Assembly (NCBI RefSeq): GCF_003335045.1
Contig: NZ_QOZG01000001.1
Location: 62,001-126,000 of the forward strand
Reading direction: 5' to 3'
DNA: 64,000 nucleotides
Origin: Paramesorhizobium salinisoli
GTDB taxonomy: Bacteria > Pseudomonadota > Alphaproteobacteria > Rhizobiales > Rhizobiaceae
Within the stretch, counting starts at the first letter, position 1. The number at the start of each line of letters is the position of its first letter. Of the stretch, positions 34,396 to 46,248 are shown in pieces. A program made the translations under genes and the position numbers. The notes under the pieces were generated by a model. The model was not told the origin of the DNA, ran no database searches, and was given only the letters and a program-made list of their open reading frames with translations.

Positions 34396-36461
34396 TTTAT
34401 CTGACCTTCGAGCACGACCAGCGAGCGGTCCGCTACCTGCAACGTTCCTTGCAAGACATCCTCGTGCGACCATTGTCCGGTATCGGTACGCATCACCATG
34501 GTCCAACCCGCGACATCCAGATCGGGCGGAAGATGAAACTCCACCGGTCCCGGATGGCCATTGATGAGGATGAGCATGCACGAGCCACGCTCGTCGCAAT
34601 GCAACAGCCCGAGGGCCTTCAACCATGGATCCTGCCAATCCTCGTCGCTCATCTCCTCGCCGGTCGGGCGCAACCAGGTGACGTCGCGGAACTTGCCATT
34701 GATGCGGCGGCCATGCAGATAGCGCTTCAGCTTCAGCCGCTGACGCGAGCGGCGATAATCGATGAGTCCGCGCACAAACTGGAGAAAGGCATTCTCCTCG
34801 GGGTCGCCATCCTCCCACGGGAACCAGTTGATCTCGTTGTCCTGGCAATAGGCATTGTTGTTGCCATGCTGCGTGCGGCCGATCTCGTCGCCCATCAGGA
34901 TCATCGGAGTTCCCTGCGAAAGCAGGATAGTGGCCAGCGCATTACGCCGCATCCTGGCCCTGAGCGCGCGGATTTCGGGATCATCGGTCGGCCCTTCCGC
35001 CCCGCAGTTCCAGCTGCGGTTGTCATCATGGCCGTCGCGGTTGTCCTCCATGTTCGCCTCGTTATGGCGCTCATTATAGGAATAGAGGTCGGCAAGGGTG
35101 AAACCGTCATGGGCGGTGACAAAGTTGACGCTCGCCCAGGGACGGCGACCGCGCCGGTCGAACAGGCCGGCCGAGCCAAGAAGCCCGCTTGTCAGATCGC
35201 GCGCCGCATGCTCGTCGCCGCGCCAGAAGGATCGCACCCAGTCCCGGTTGGCGCCGTTCCACTCCGCCCAGCCCGGCGGGAAATTGCCCAACTGATAGCC
35301 GTCCGGCCCGAGATCCCAGGGCTCGGCGATGAGCTTGACCCGGGACAGCACGGGATCCTGGCGCACCGTGTCGAAAAAGACGGAGGACGGCTCGAAATTG
35401 TCGCGCTCACGGCCTAATGCGGTCGCGAGGTCGAAGCGGAAACCGTCGACATGGCACACCTCGACCCAATAGCGCAGCGAATCCATGACCACCTGCAGGA
35501 CGCGCGGATGCTTGAGGTTCAGCGTGTTGCCGCAACCTGTTGTATCGTAATAATAACGTGGGTCATCGCCGAGAATATAATAGCTGGCATTGTCGAGGCC
35601 GCGGAATGACAGCGTCGGCCCCATCTGGTTGCCTTCGGCCGTATGGTTATAGACCACATCGAGGATCACCTCGATCCCCGCCTCGTGCAGCTTGCGCACC
35701 ATGCGCTTGAATTCATGGACGCCGCCGCCCGGCGAAATATAGCGTGGCGCAGGCGCGAAAAAGCCGATGGTGTTATAGCCCCAGTAATTCGTGAGGCGCT
35801 TTTCCACAAGATAGCGATCGTCGAAGAAGGCTTGTACCGGCAGGAGCTCGATGGCCGTAATGCCGAGATTGACGAGATAGTCGATGACGCGGGAATCGGC
35901 CAGGCCGCCGAAGGTGCCCCGCATCTGTTCCGGTATGCCGGGATGCAGCGCGGTCATCCCTTTCACATGCGCCTCGTAGATGATGGTCTCCGCCCAGGGC
36001 GTGCGCGGCAGCACATCGTCACCCCAGGTGGCGGCCGTGTCGGTCACCACGCATTTCGGCATGACGAAGGCGGAATCCCGCCGGTCCATCGTCAGATCCT
36101 GGCGGGATGAACCCACGCGATAGCCGAAGCAGGCGTCGTGCCAGCGCAGATCGCCCAGCAGCATCTTGGCATATGGATCGATCAGGAGCTTGTGAGGATT
36201 GAACCGATGGCCGTTTGCCGGATCGTAGGGACCATAGGCGCGCAGGCCATAAACCTGGCCCGGCCGCATATCAGGAAAATAACCGTGCCAGACTTCGTGG
36301 GTGTATTCCGGCAAGGCGATGCGCTTGATCTCACGTTTGCCCTTGGCGTCAAACAGGCATATCTCGATTTTTTCCGCATGGGCCGAAAAGACAGCTACAT
36401 TCACTCCGGCCCCGTCCCAGGTTACCCCGAGCGGATACGGCAGGCCTACATCTACGCGCAT
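34392..36461 (-). CDS. glgX: Glycogen debranching enzyme (GlgX-type)
   Basis: A 689-residue GH13 isoamylase-type enzyme that cuts alpha-1,6 branches of short outer chains. N-terminal carbohydrate-binding domain (PYPLGVTWDGAGVNVAVFSAHAEKIEICLFD), then the barrel with VVYNHTAEGNQMGPTLSFRGLDNASYY, GFRFDLATALGRE (nucleophile) and LIAEPWDLGPDGYQLGNFP (acid). Full length. It lies 15 bases after glgB and overlaps treZ by four. It would feed linear chains to TreY and MalQ. Confidence 0.93.
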   Translation of the reverse strand: MRVDVGLPYPLGVTWDGAGVNVAVFSAHAEKIEICLFDAKGKREIKRIALPEYTHEVWHGYFPDMRPGQVYGLRAYGPYDPANGHRFNPHKLLIDPYAKMLLGDLRWHDACFGYRVGSSRQDLTMDRRDSAFVMPKCVVTDTAATWGDDVLPRTPWAETIIYEAHVKGMTALHPGIPEQMRGTFGGLADSRVIDYLVNLGITAIELLPVQAFFDDRYLVEKRLTNYWGYNTIGFFAPAPRYISPGGGVHEFKRMVRKLHEAGIEVILDVVYNHTAEGNQMGPTLSFRGLDNASYYILGDDPRYYYDTTGCGNTLNLKHPRVLQVVMDSLRYWVEVCHVDGFRFDLATALGRERDNFEPSSVFFDTVRQDPVLSRVKLIAEPWDLGPDGYQLGNFPPGWAEWNGANRDWVRSFWRGDEHAARDLTSGLLGSAGLFDRRGRRPWASVNFVTAHDGFTLADLYSYNERHNEANMEDNRDGHDDNRSWNCGAEGPTDDPEIRALRARMRRNALATILLSQGTPMILMGDEIGRTQHGNNNAYCQDNEINWFPWEDGDPEENAFLQFVRGLIDYRRSRQRLKLKRYLHGRRINGKFRDVTWLRPTGEEMSDEDWQDPWLKALGLLHCDERGSCMLILINGHPGPVEFHLPPDLDVAGWTMVMRTDTGQWSHEDVLQGTLQVADRSLVVLEGQIK

Positions 36462-36476
36462 GGCAAGTCCCTTCGT

Positions 36477-38689
<2,213 letters not shown>

Positions 38690-38693
<4 letters not shown>

Positions 38694-41600
38694 TCAACCG
38701 CTCCTTCCAAAAGATCCAGAACGCCTTTCACCGGAATGACGACCCAGTCAGGACGATTGGAAAGTTCATAATTGATTTCGTAAAACGCCTTCTGCAGCAG
38801 GAAGAGTTGGAGCAATTGCTGCCACGCTTCCCGATCCTCAGGCCGATCCTCAGCCTCGGGCGCTCTGGCAAAATAACCTTTGAGGAACTCGTCACTCATT
38901 CGGTTGCGCCAATTGCGGGCCAGGACGGTGCTGTCGCGTGGCTGATCGGCCAAACGGCCGGCACTCTGCAGCACCGCCGTCCATGCGGCGTAATCAAAAG
39001 AGCGCAGCATACCCGCCACATCGCGCAGCGGAGATGTTTTCGCCCGGCGTTCCGCCAGGCTGCGCCGCGGTTCTCCCTCGAAATCGATGATGAAGAGATC
39101 CTGTTCGGAAACCAGCACCTGGCCGAGATGATAATCGCCGTGGATGCGTGATTTTCTGCCTGTCGGGACTATATCGGACAGCTTCGCCAATCGCGTATCG
39201 ATTTCCTCGCGGCGCCCTGTCAATTGCTCCACGGCTTCGCGTGAGGCAGCCGAAAGGCGTCCCTGCGCACGAGCGAGGCCTTCAAACGCCAGCGACGCCT
39301 CATTCCGGGCATCTTCCACCCAGGCGGCGATATCGGCGCGAGTGACGGGTTCGCAACGGAAGGCTTCATTTTCGGTAGGTGTCGCGAAAGCCGCATGCAT
39401 TTCAGCGGTTCTCTCGCCAAGGCGGAAAAGAAGATCGAGCGGATAGACAAAATCGGGCAACGCAGTGTCGTCCGGCTGAGCGGGTCTCAACTGCTGGCGC
39501 CGCAATATTCCATCCTCAATCTGGCGCTCGACGGCACGGACGAAGGCGCTCCAGGCATCGCCCTGATTTTCGACGAAAGCGGAAATGCTGGCGAGCACCG
39601 TCCTCTCACCGCTCTCATCCTCGAATTCGGCCATGCCGAGAAAAGCCGGCGTATTTCGAAAACCGGCTTCCTCCGTCAGGAAGCGCGCCACCTCCACCTC
39701 TGGCTGTGCGCCGGGGCGCAGACGCCGGAAAATTTTCAGCAAGGCCTGCCGCCCGAAGGCGACCGAAACGTTGCTTTGCTCCCCGGTCAGCGGAGAGGGA
39801 GGATCGGTAAATGTCATGGCCGCCAGCTTTTCATTACCGTAGAAACGCAGAACCCCTCCGGGGACGGATAGTTCCTGGTTTTCCTGTATCCGGCGCATCA
39901 GTTCGGCGGCGAAGCGGTCGTCATAGGAACCGTCGATCAATGCACCAAGCATCGGCCCCCGGCGTACGCGAGCCAGTGTGGCGGAAAGCTTCGGCGCGCC
40001 GAACTGGACGTTCTCCTCTCCCCACAAAACCGAGAGCGGCAGGAGATAACGCTGCTCCCCCGAAGACGCCATTTCGACATCGACGATGGAGATAAGGCCT
40101 GCCTCGTCGCCAAGCGCGGTCAATTCGCTGATCCTGGCCGAACGCATGGCTTCGCCCTTGGCGCCGAACCAGCGCTGGCGCTGCATGAATTGCGGCAGCA
40201 CATCCTGTTCGAGCTGGCGCCGCTCCCTCCCCTCCAGGGCACGCTGCAGGCGCCCCCCGACAAGCGTGAGGGTGACGAATTCCGGCAGTGGTTCTGGGAT
40301 ATTGGTATGCCAAGCCGGCGCCTGGGTCTCGCTCGCGAGAATGAACCAGAAAGTGCCATAGCTCGAAAGGGTAAGCATATAGGGAAGATCGCCGATCGGC
40401 GGAAACGGCGACTGGCTGGTCAACTCGATCGGCACGCAGGTCCGGAAGCGCGACAGGTCAAGCTCCACCGCCTGGGCTGAGCGCGACAGGTTCACCACGC
40501 ACAGGATGGTCTCGTTGCCGTCGCGGCGCGTGTAGGCAAGGATATGCCTGTTGCTGGGATAGAGCATGGTGAAATCGCCACGCCCGAAGGCATTGTGCTG
40601 CTTGCGCACGGTGATCATGCGCCTGATCCAGTTGAGGAGCGACGAAGGGTCGGCCTCTTGCGCCTCCACGTTGATTGTCTGGTAGCCGTAGACGGGGTCC
40701 ATGATCGGCGGCAGATAAAGCGCTTGCGGATTGGAGCGCGAGAAGCCGCCATTGCGATCCGGCGACCACTGCATCGGCGTGCGCACGCCGTCCCGGTCGC
40801 CCAGATAGATATTGTCGCCCATGCCCAACTCGTCGCCATAATAGACGACCGGCGTGCCGGGCATCGACAGAAGCAACGCGTTCATCAGCTCGATCTTGCG
40901 CCGGTCGTTCTGCATCAGCGGCGCGAGCCGGCGGCGGATACCGAGATTGATACGGGCCCGCGTGTCCTCGGCATAGGTGCGCCAGAGATAGTCCCGCTCG
41001 CGGTCGGTCACCATTTCGAGCGTCAGCTCGTCATGATTGCGCAGGAAGATCGCCCATTGGCATGGCTCCGGAATCTCGGGCGTCTGGCGCATGATGTCGG
41101 AGATTGGATGCCGGTCCTCCTGTGCCAGCGCCATGTAGATGCGAGGCATGAGCGGGAAGTGGAAGGCCATGTGACATTCATCGCCATCGCCGAAATAAAG
41201 ACTGGTGTCCTCCGGCCATTGGTTGGCTTCGGCGAGCAGCATGCGGTCGGGATATTTCTCGTCCATCGCCCGGCGGATCTTTTTCAGGATTTCATGCGTC
41301 TCGGGCAGGTTTTCATTGTTCGTCCCGTCCCGCTCGACGAGATAGGGAATGGCATCGAGCCGGAGGCCGTCCACGCCCATGTCCAGCCAGAAATGCATGA
41401 CCTTGATGACCTCCTCGAGAACCCGCGGGTTGTCGAAATTGAGGTCGGGCTGGTGCGAGTAAAACCGATGCCAGAAGAATTGGCCGGCGACCGGGTCCCA
41501 GGTCCAGTTTGATTTCTCCGTGTCGATGAAGATGATCCGCGTCTCGTTATAGCGCTCGTCATCATCGCTCCAGACATAGAAATCGCGAGCGGCAGAGCCT

Positions 41601-42040
41601 TTTTTGGCCCTTCGGGCGCGTTGGAACCAGGGGTGCTGGTCGGAGGTATGGTTGATGACGAGTTCGGTGATCACCCGGATGCCGCGCCGGTGCGCCTCTG
41701 CGACGAAACGGCGGAAATCACGCATCGTGCCATAGGATGGATTGATCGAGCGGTAGTCCGCGATGTCGTAACCATCGTCCCTGAGGGGGGATGGATAAAA
41801 CGGCAGAAGCCAGATCGCCGTCACGCCCAGCCGCTCGATATAGTCGAGCCTCTGCAGCAGGCCATTGAAATCACCGATCCCGTCGCCGCTGGAATCGTGG
41901 AAGGCTTTGATGTGCAACTGATAGATGATGGCGTCCTTGTACCAGTCGGGCGGGCGCGGACCGGCGGGCGGCGCGGCCAACAGCATTTCCGAGACATCGG
42001 GATCGGTGACGGTCGAAGCCAGTTTTTCCAGAGTGGTCAT
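38690..42040 (-). CDS. treS: Trehalose synthase / maltokinase fusion
   Basis: A 1116-residue two-domain protein. Residues 1-about 570 are trehalose synthase (maltose alpha-D-glucosyltransferase, GH13), with [19 protein letters not shown] (nucleophile) and [38 protein letters not shown] (acid). Residues about 590-1116 are maltokinase (Pep2/Mak), with the kinase-like loop [11 protein letters not shown] near residue 965 and [10 protein letters not shown] (metal-binding Asp). The fusion channels trehalose to maltose to maltose 1-phosphate, the GlgE donor. It overlaps glgE and glgB by four bases each. Confidence 0.94.
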
Positions 42041-44028
42041 CGGCGTCCCTCCGGCGTCACGAGACGCCAGGCCATATAGGGGCGCTGCTGCGGGTCGAGA
42101 TACATATGCTGGATCTTGCCGGTCCAGGCGAAGGGCTGGCCCGTCACCAGATCTTCGGCCTCTACCGTGGCGTCATCGGGCAACCCGAATTCCCATAAGG
42201 GCACTTCGAAATGCGCCGCTTGTGGATGATGCGGATCGAGATTGACGGCAAAGAGCAGGAAATTGGAGAAATCATCGGTGAATTTGCCGTAATATAGAAT
42301 GGCGTCGTTCCAGGCATTGTAGAAATTGAGATTGGTAAACTGCCGGAGCGCCGGGTTCTCCTGCCGTAGCCGGTTCACGAAGGCGATATCCGGTTTGATG
42401 TTGCCGGGCCGATCCCAATCCCATGCGCGGATTTCATATTTCTCGGAGTTGAAATATTCCTCCTTGCCCGGCATGGCCGCTGCTTCGCAAAGCTCGAATC
42501 CGCTATAGACGCCGTAGTTGGTCCCGAGGGTGGCCGCGAGAAAAAGCCTCGCCTGGAAGCCCGGCCTGCCGCTCGTCTGGAGGTAATAGGGATTGATATC
42601 AGGCGTGTTCACGAAGAAGTTCGGCCGCATGATGTGGCGGCACTCCTCGCGTGTAAGCTCCGTCAGATAGTCGGTCAGTTCCTGCTTGGTATTGCGCCAG
42701 GTGAAATAGGAATAGGACTGGTTGAAGCCAACCTTGGCGAGGCGCTTCATCATCTTGGGCCGGGTAAAGGCTTCTGCGAGGAAGATGACCCCGGGATCGA
42801 CCGCCCGCACCTCCTCGATCAGCCATTCCCAGAACGGCAGCGGCTTCGTATGTGGATTGTCGACGCGAAAGATGCGCACGCCGTGCTCCAGCCAGAAAAG
42901 CACGACATCTCGCAGCGCATACCAGAGGCCCGGAATGGCATCGCGGTAGAAATGGAGGTTGACGATATCCTCATATTTCTTCGGTGGGTTCTCGGCGAAT
43001 TTGATGGTGCCGTCCGGCCGCCAGTCAAACCATTCGGGATGCTCCTTGATCCAGGGATGGTCGGGAGAGCACTGGATGGCGAAATCAAGCGCGGTCTCCA
43101 GCCCATGCTGGCGCGCCGCCTCCACCAGGCGGGTAAAATCCTCCAGCGTGCCGAGTTGCGGGTGGATGGCGTCGTGTCCTCCCTCCTCGGAGCCAATGGC
43201 ATAGGGGCTGCCGGGATCATCAGGTCCGGGCGTCAGGCTGTTGTTTCGGCCCTTGCGGTTGGTATGGCCGATCGGGTGGATCGGCGGAAAATACAGCACG
43301 TCGAAACCGAGAGCCTGGACATAGGGGAGCCTTGCAATGACATCATCGAAGGTGCCATGCCTATCCGCGCTACCGGATTGAGAGCGCGGCATCAGCTCAT
43401 ACCAGGCGCTGAAGGCTGCCCGCTCGCGATCGACAAAAACCGGAAAGGCGGTTTCGGCCTCGGTCAGGTTCGTCCGGACGGCGTGACGCGCCATCAGGGC
43501 CGCCATGTCGTCACTCATCAGCACCGCCATCAAATCACCTTCCGAAGAGGCTGAACGCACTTCCTCAAGAAGGCCATCACGCGTGGACCGGCGGCCCTTA
43601 CCACTCACCGCATCAGCCAGCGCCTGCTCGACCAGATTCCTCCCCTCTTCCAATTCAAGCGTGATCTTCTGTCCCGCTTTGTGCTTCTTGGCGATCTCGG
43701 TTCGCCAGGAGGCGAAGAGATCGCGCCAGGCGATGATGCTGAACTCATGATGGCCGGGCTCGGGGAAGACGATGGTCGCGCGCCAGCGGTCGTTCACCAG
43801 TTGGCGCATAGGCGTCTCGCTCCATTGCATCTCGCCCCGGCGGCGATACAAAAGGGCGGCGGCTATGACGTCATGACCGTCGCAGAAGATATCAGCCTCG
43901 ACCCGAAAGGGCACATTGACAACGGCTTTCGCGGCAAAACGCCCGCCGTCGATTGCAGGTTCGACAGCCTCTATGGCGATGCGACTGGCGGCTAGTTTCT
44001 GAAGGAGTGGATAGCTTGGACGGTCCAT
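42037..44028 (-). CDS. glgE: Maltosyltransferase GlgE
   Basis: A 663-residue GH13_3 enzyme transferring maltosyl units from alpha-maltose 1-phosphate to alpha-1,4-glucan. N-terminal domain (residues 1-about 190) with DIFCDGHDVIAAALLYRRR; a long helical insert; barrel with YFPPIHPIGHTNRKGRNNSL, the nucleophile Asp in IFRVDNPHTKPLPFWEW (near residue 390) and the acid Glu in FLAEAFTRPKMM (near 416). First gene of the seven-gene operon. Its promoter region carries an exact EcfG consensus. No glgC, glgA or glgP lies nearby, so this operon can build glucan from trehalose rather than from ADP-glucose. Confidence 0.95.
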   Translation of the reverse strand: MDRPSYPLLQKLAASRIAIEAVEPAIDGGRFAAKAVVNVPFRVEADIFCDGHDVIAAALLYRRRGEMQWSETPMRQLVNDRWRATIVFPEPGHHEFSIIAWRDLFASWRTEIAKKHKAGQKITLELEEGRNLVEQALADAVSGKGRRSTRDGLLEEVRSASSEGDLMAVLMSDDMAALMARHAVRTNLTEAETAFPVFVDRERAAFSAWYELMPRSQSGSADRHGTFDDVIARLPYVQALGFDVLYFPPIHPIGHTNRKGRNNSLTPGPDDPGSPYAIGSEEGGHDAIHPQLGTLEDFTRLVEAARQHGLETALDFAIQCSPDHPWIKEHPEWFDWRPDGTIKFAENPPKKYEDIVNLHFYRDAIPGLWYALRDVVLFWLEHGVRIFRVDNPHTKPLPFWEWLIEEVRAVDPGVIFLAEAFTRPKMMKRLAKVGFNQSYSYFTWRNTKQELTDYLTELTREECRHIMRPNFFVNTPDINPYYLQTSGRPGFQARLFLAATLGTNYGVYSGFELCEAAAMPGKEEYFNSEKYEIRAWDWDRPGNIKPDIAFVNRLRQENPALRQFTNLNFYNAWNDAILYYGKFTDDFSNFLLFAVNLDPHHPQAAHFEVPLWEFGLPDDATVEAEDLVTGQPFAWTGKIQHMYLDPQQRPYMAWRLVTPEGRR

Positions 44029-44066
44029 TTTGGCTCTTCAACCCTAGAAGTTCCCCGATGCGCCCC

Positions 44067-44091
44067 AACGTCCGGCATCGGCCCAAGTTCC
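44067..44091 (-). promoter_or_regulatory. EcfG (general stress sigma) promoter of the glgE operon
   Basis: On the minus strand GGAAC (44091-44087) is followed after exactly 16 bases by CGTT (44070-44067). This matches the established EcfG/SigT consensus GGAAC-N16/17-CGTT without a mismatch. The -10 lies 39 bases upstream of the glgE ATG, leaving a leader of about 30 bases. It would put trehalose and glucan metabolism under the general stress response. Confidence 0.75.
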
Positions 44092-44310
44092 CGTCCTCCC
44101 GCCACAAATTTGCACCCGAGCGCCATCAGCTGCGTGATCGAGCAAGCGCCCGCCTCAAGCCCGCCTGAGCGACGCGTTTATGAGAGCCGTAAGGTGGTGC
44201 AAACTGAAAAATGGCAACCATTCGCGGCAGCATAGGTCTGCGGCGGAACCGGCTGGTGGCACGGGAAAGCGTTCGCTGACGGTCGGTCCGTGAGCGTTGG
44301 GTATAGAACA

Positions 44311-44330
44311 CGGGTCGAGGGATCGACCCG
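44311..44330 (-). terminator. Hairpin downstream of the TRAP operon
   Basis: CGGGTCGA (44311-44318) pairs exactly with TCGACCCG (44323-44330) around a 4-base loop, about 43 bases past the dctM stop on the minus strand. It is followed there by TGTTCTAT, a poor T-run. It probably ends the GntR/AGE/TRAP transcript. The rest of 44092-44310 shows nothing I can name. Confidence 0.5.
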
Positions 44331-44372
44331 ATCCGCAGCGGGCAAAGATTGCCGGACTGGTGGGAACGCCTT

Positions 44373-45659
44373 TTACATCAGCCAGTTCGGTAGGAAGAGG
44401 ACGATCTGTGGGAACAGGATCATCAGGCAGACCAGCAACAGGACAGCGGCGGCGAGCGGGATCATCTCGATCGTGTAATCCTTGTATGAGCAGCGAAGGA
44501 TGCCGCAAACGGTGAACATCGAAACTCCAACCGGTGGCGTCATCCCGCCAAAGGTCACGAGCGTCATCATGACGAGCCCGAAATGCACTGGGTCAATGCC
44601 TGCAGCGGTGATGACCGGAACGAGGATCGGGGTCAAAAGCATCACGAGCACGGTCGCCTCGACCAGCATGCCCAGGACAAGAAGGAAGCCGCAGATCGCG
44701 AACAGCAGAACCGTCGGATTGGTGATGGCGGTAAGAGAGAACTCGGCAATCGATTGCGGCACACGCTCAAAGGTGATGACATAGCCGAAAACACCTGACA
44801 GCAGGATGATCAGCATGATCATTCCGATATCCCTCACGCTGCGCACCAGCGCGTCGATCAATGCCGGAATTGTCAATTCTTTATAGACAACGAAGCCAAT
44901 GAACAGGGCATAGGCCACCGCGAATGCCCCCGCTTCGGACGGAGTGAAAATGCCAAAGCGAATTCCGATCAGCAACCACACCGGAAACAATACCGCCCAG
45001 AAGCTGCGCCTGAAATCCACCCAGACTTCGCTAAGCGTCGGTGGGCGCTTGTTTTCAGGTTGATAGTTGCGGCGCGCGGAAATGCCCCAGGTGGCCGCCA
45101 TCAAAATAACAGTCAATAAAACGCCCGGCACGATGCCTGCGATAAAAAGCCGGCCGATCGAGACTTCTCCGAGATAGCCGTACAGGATGAGGCCCAGGCT
45201 TGGCGGCAAGGTTGCCGTGATAAGCCCGCCGATGGACAGCAAGGCGGCGGTGAAGCCGCGGCTGTAGCCTTTCTGAACCATGGGTTCGCCCAGAATTCGC
45301 GCCTGCATGGCCGCATCCGCCACTGCCGATCCGGAGACGCCGCCCATGAGCGCGCTGAGGATTAGTGTGGATTGAGCAAGACCGCCGCGCATCCATCCGG
45401 CCGCTGTTGTCGCCAGCCCTATTAGCCTGGGGGTAATACCCGAACTGTTCATCAGATTGCCGACAAGAATGAATAGCGGCACCGACAAGAGCGGAAACGA
45501 CTGGCTGGCAGCCACGATACGTTGCACCGCCGTGCTGTCCGGCAGGAAAACCGACGGCAGCAGGAAATAAGCCGAGCCTGCTATGCCGATGGCGAAGGCG
45601 ACGGGCAAGCCCAGAGCGATCAGCGCGAGCGCGCCTACCAGGATCATCGTTGAAATCAC
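44373..45659 (-). CDS. dctM: TRAP transporter large permease (DctM)
   Basis: A 428-residue membrane protein with about twelve hydrophobic segments, the transport channel of a tripartite ATP-independent periplasmic transporter driven by an ion gradient. Family landmarks: ALIALGLPVAFAIGIAG at the N-terminus, FPLLSVPLFILVGNLMNSSGI, GGVSGSAVADAAMQARI and VTFGGMTPPVGVSMF near the end. Its start overlaps the dctQ stop by four bases. It completes a DctP-Q-M set. Confidence 0.92.
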   Translation of the reverse strand: MISTMILVGALALIALGLPVAFAIGIAGSAYFLLPSVFLPDSTAVQRIVAASQSFPLLSVPLFILVGNLMNSSGITPRLIGLATTAAGWMRGGLAQSTLILSALMGGVSGSAVADAAMQARILGEPMVQKGYSRGFTAALLSIGGLITATLPPSLGLILYGYLGEVSIGRLFIAGIVPGVLLTVILMAATWGISARRNYQPENKRPPTLSEVWVDFRRSFWAVLFPVWLLIGIRFGIFTPSEAGAFAVAYALFIGFVVYKELTIPALIDALVRSVRDIGMIMLIILLSGVFGYVITFERVPQSIAEFSLTAITNPTVLLFAICGFLLVLGMLVEATVLVMLLTPILVPVITAAGIDPVHFGLVMMTLVTFGGMTPPVGVSMFTVCGILRCSYKDYTIEMIPLAAAVLLLVCLMILFPQIVLFLPNWLM

Positions 45660-46150
45660 AGGGGATACTCCTCGGCATCGGTGTCAGGTTCGAAAACCCC
45701 GCTCCAGCCTTTCGCGGCCAAGCGCCGAAGCGTCGATATGACCATCAGAACGGCGCCGACAGGCAGTGCCAATGTGACAACGCCGTAGCTGAGGCCGGAT
45801 GCGCCCAATTCGCGGGACCAATTTCCGGCAGCCAGATGGAAACCATGCCAGGCAATCCAGATCAGGAACACCAGGACCAGGATCGTCAAAAATGCCGATA
45901 GCATTTTTCGGACACGCGGCGGGGCGATGTCTATCAGCGCCGATACCCGGATGTGCTCGCCGAGACGCATGCACAGATCGGCGCCGAACATGCATGTCCA
46001 AAGAAGGAACAACTGTGCAAACTGGGGTGCTGACGTCACCGGAGCCCCAAGAGTGCGGCCCATGGCGGCAACCAGCACGGCCGATACCGTTGCCACGAGC
46101 AAGATGAGCGCAAGCGCGAGCTCCACTCTGTCATAGATGCGCCACAGCAT
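45656..46150 (-). CDS. dctQ: TRAP transporter small permease (DctQ)
   Basis: A 164-residue protein with four membrane segments of the DctQ family: MLWRIYDRVELALALILLVATVSAVLVAAMGR, then FLLWTCMFGADLCMRLGEHIRV, the conserved middle block. ATG at 46150 is preferred over an in-frame GTG six codons upstream because AAAGGGA precedes it at suitable spacing. It lies about 100 bases after dctP, with two hairpins between, and overlaps dctM by four bases. Confidence 0.88.
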   Translation of the reverse strand: MLWRIYDRVELALALILLVATVSAVLVAAMGRTLGAPVTSAPQFAQLFLLWTCMFGADLCMRLGEHIRVSALIDIAPPRVRKMLSAFLTILVLVFLIWIAWHGFHLAAGNWSRELGASGLSYGVVTLALPVGAVLMVISTLRRLAAKGWSGVFEPDTDAEEYPL

Positions 46151-46175
46151 CGCTGTCCCTTTCTTCACGGAAGAA

Positions 46176-46217
46176 AATCCTGAACTGAAGGATTCAGGCG
46201 CGGGTCGTCCCCGCGCC
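46176..46217 (-). terminator. Two hairpins between dctP and dctQ
   Basis: GGCGCGGG (46197-46204) pairs with CCCGCGCC (46210-46217). AATCCT (46176-46181) pairs with AGGATT (46189-46194) and on the minus strand is followed by TTCTTCC. Placed directly after the binding-protein gene, they probably allow partial read-through so that DctP is made in excess of the membrane subunits. Confidence 0.55.
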
Positions 46218-46248
46218 GGCTATTGCCGATATCCAGCGTCCAATGGTT

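Noticed and set aside
34161-35417. 418-codon plus-strand open frame opposite glgX
   Set aside because: It lies opposite a full-length conserved enzyme, shows no domain and no ribosome site; similar long shadows occur opposite treY, glgB and treS.
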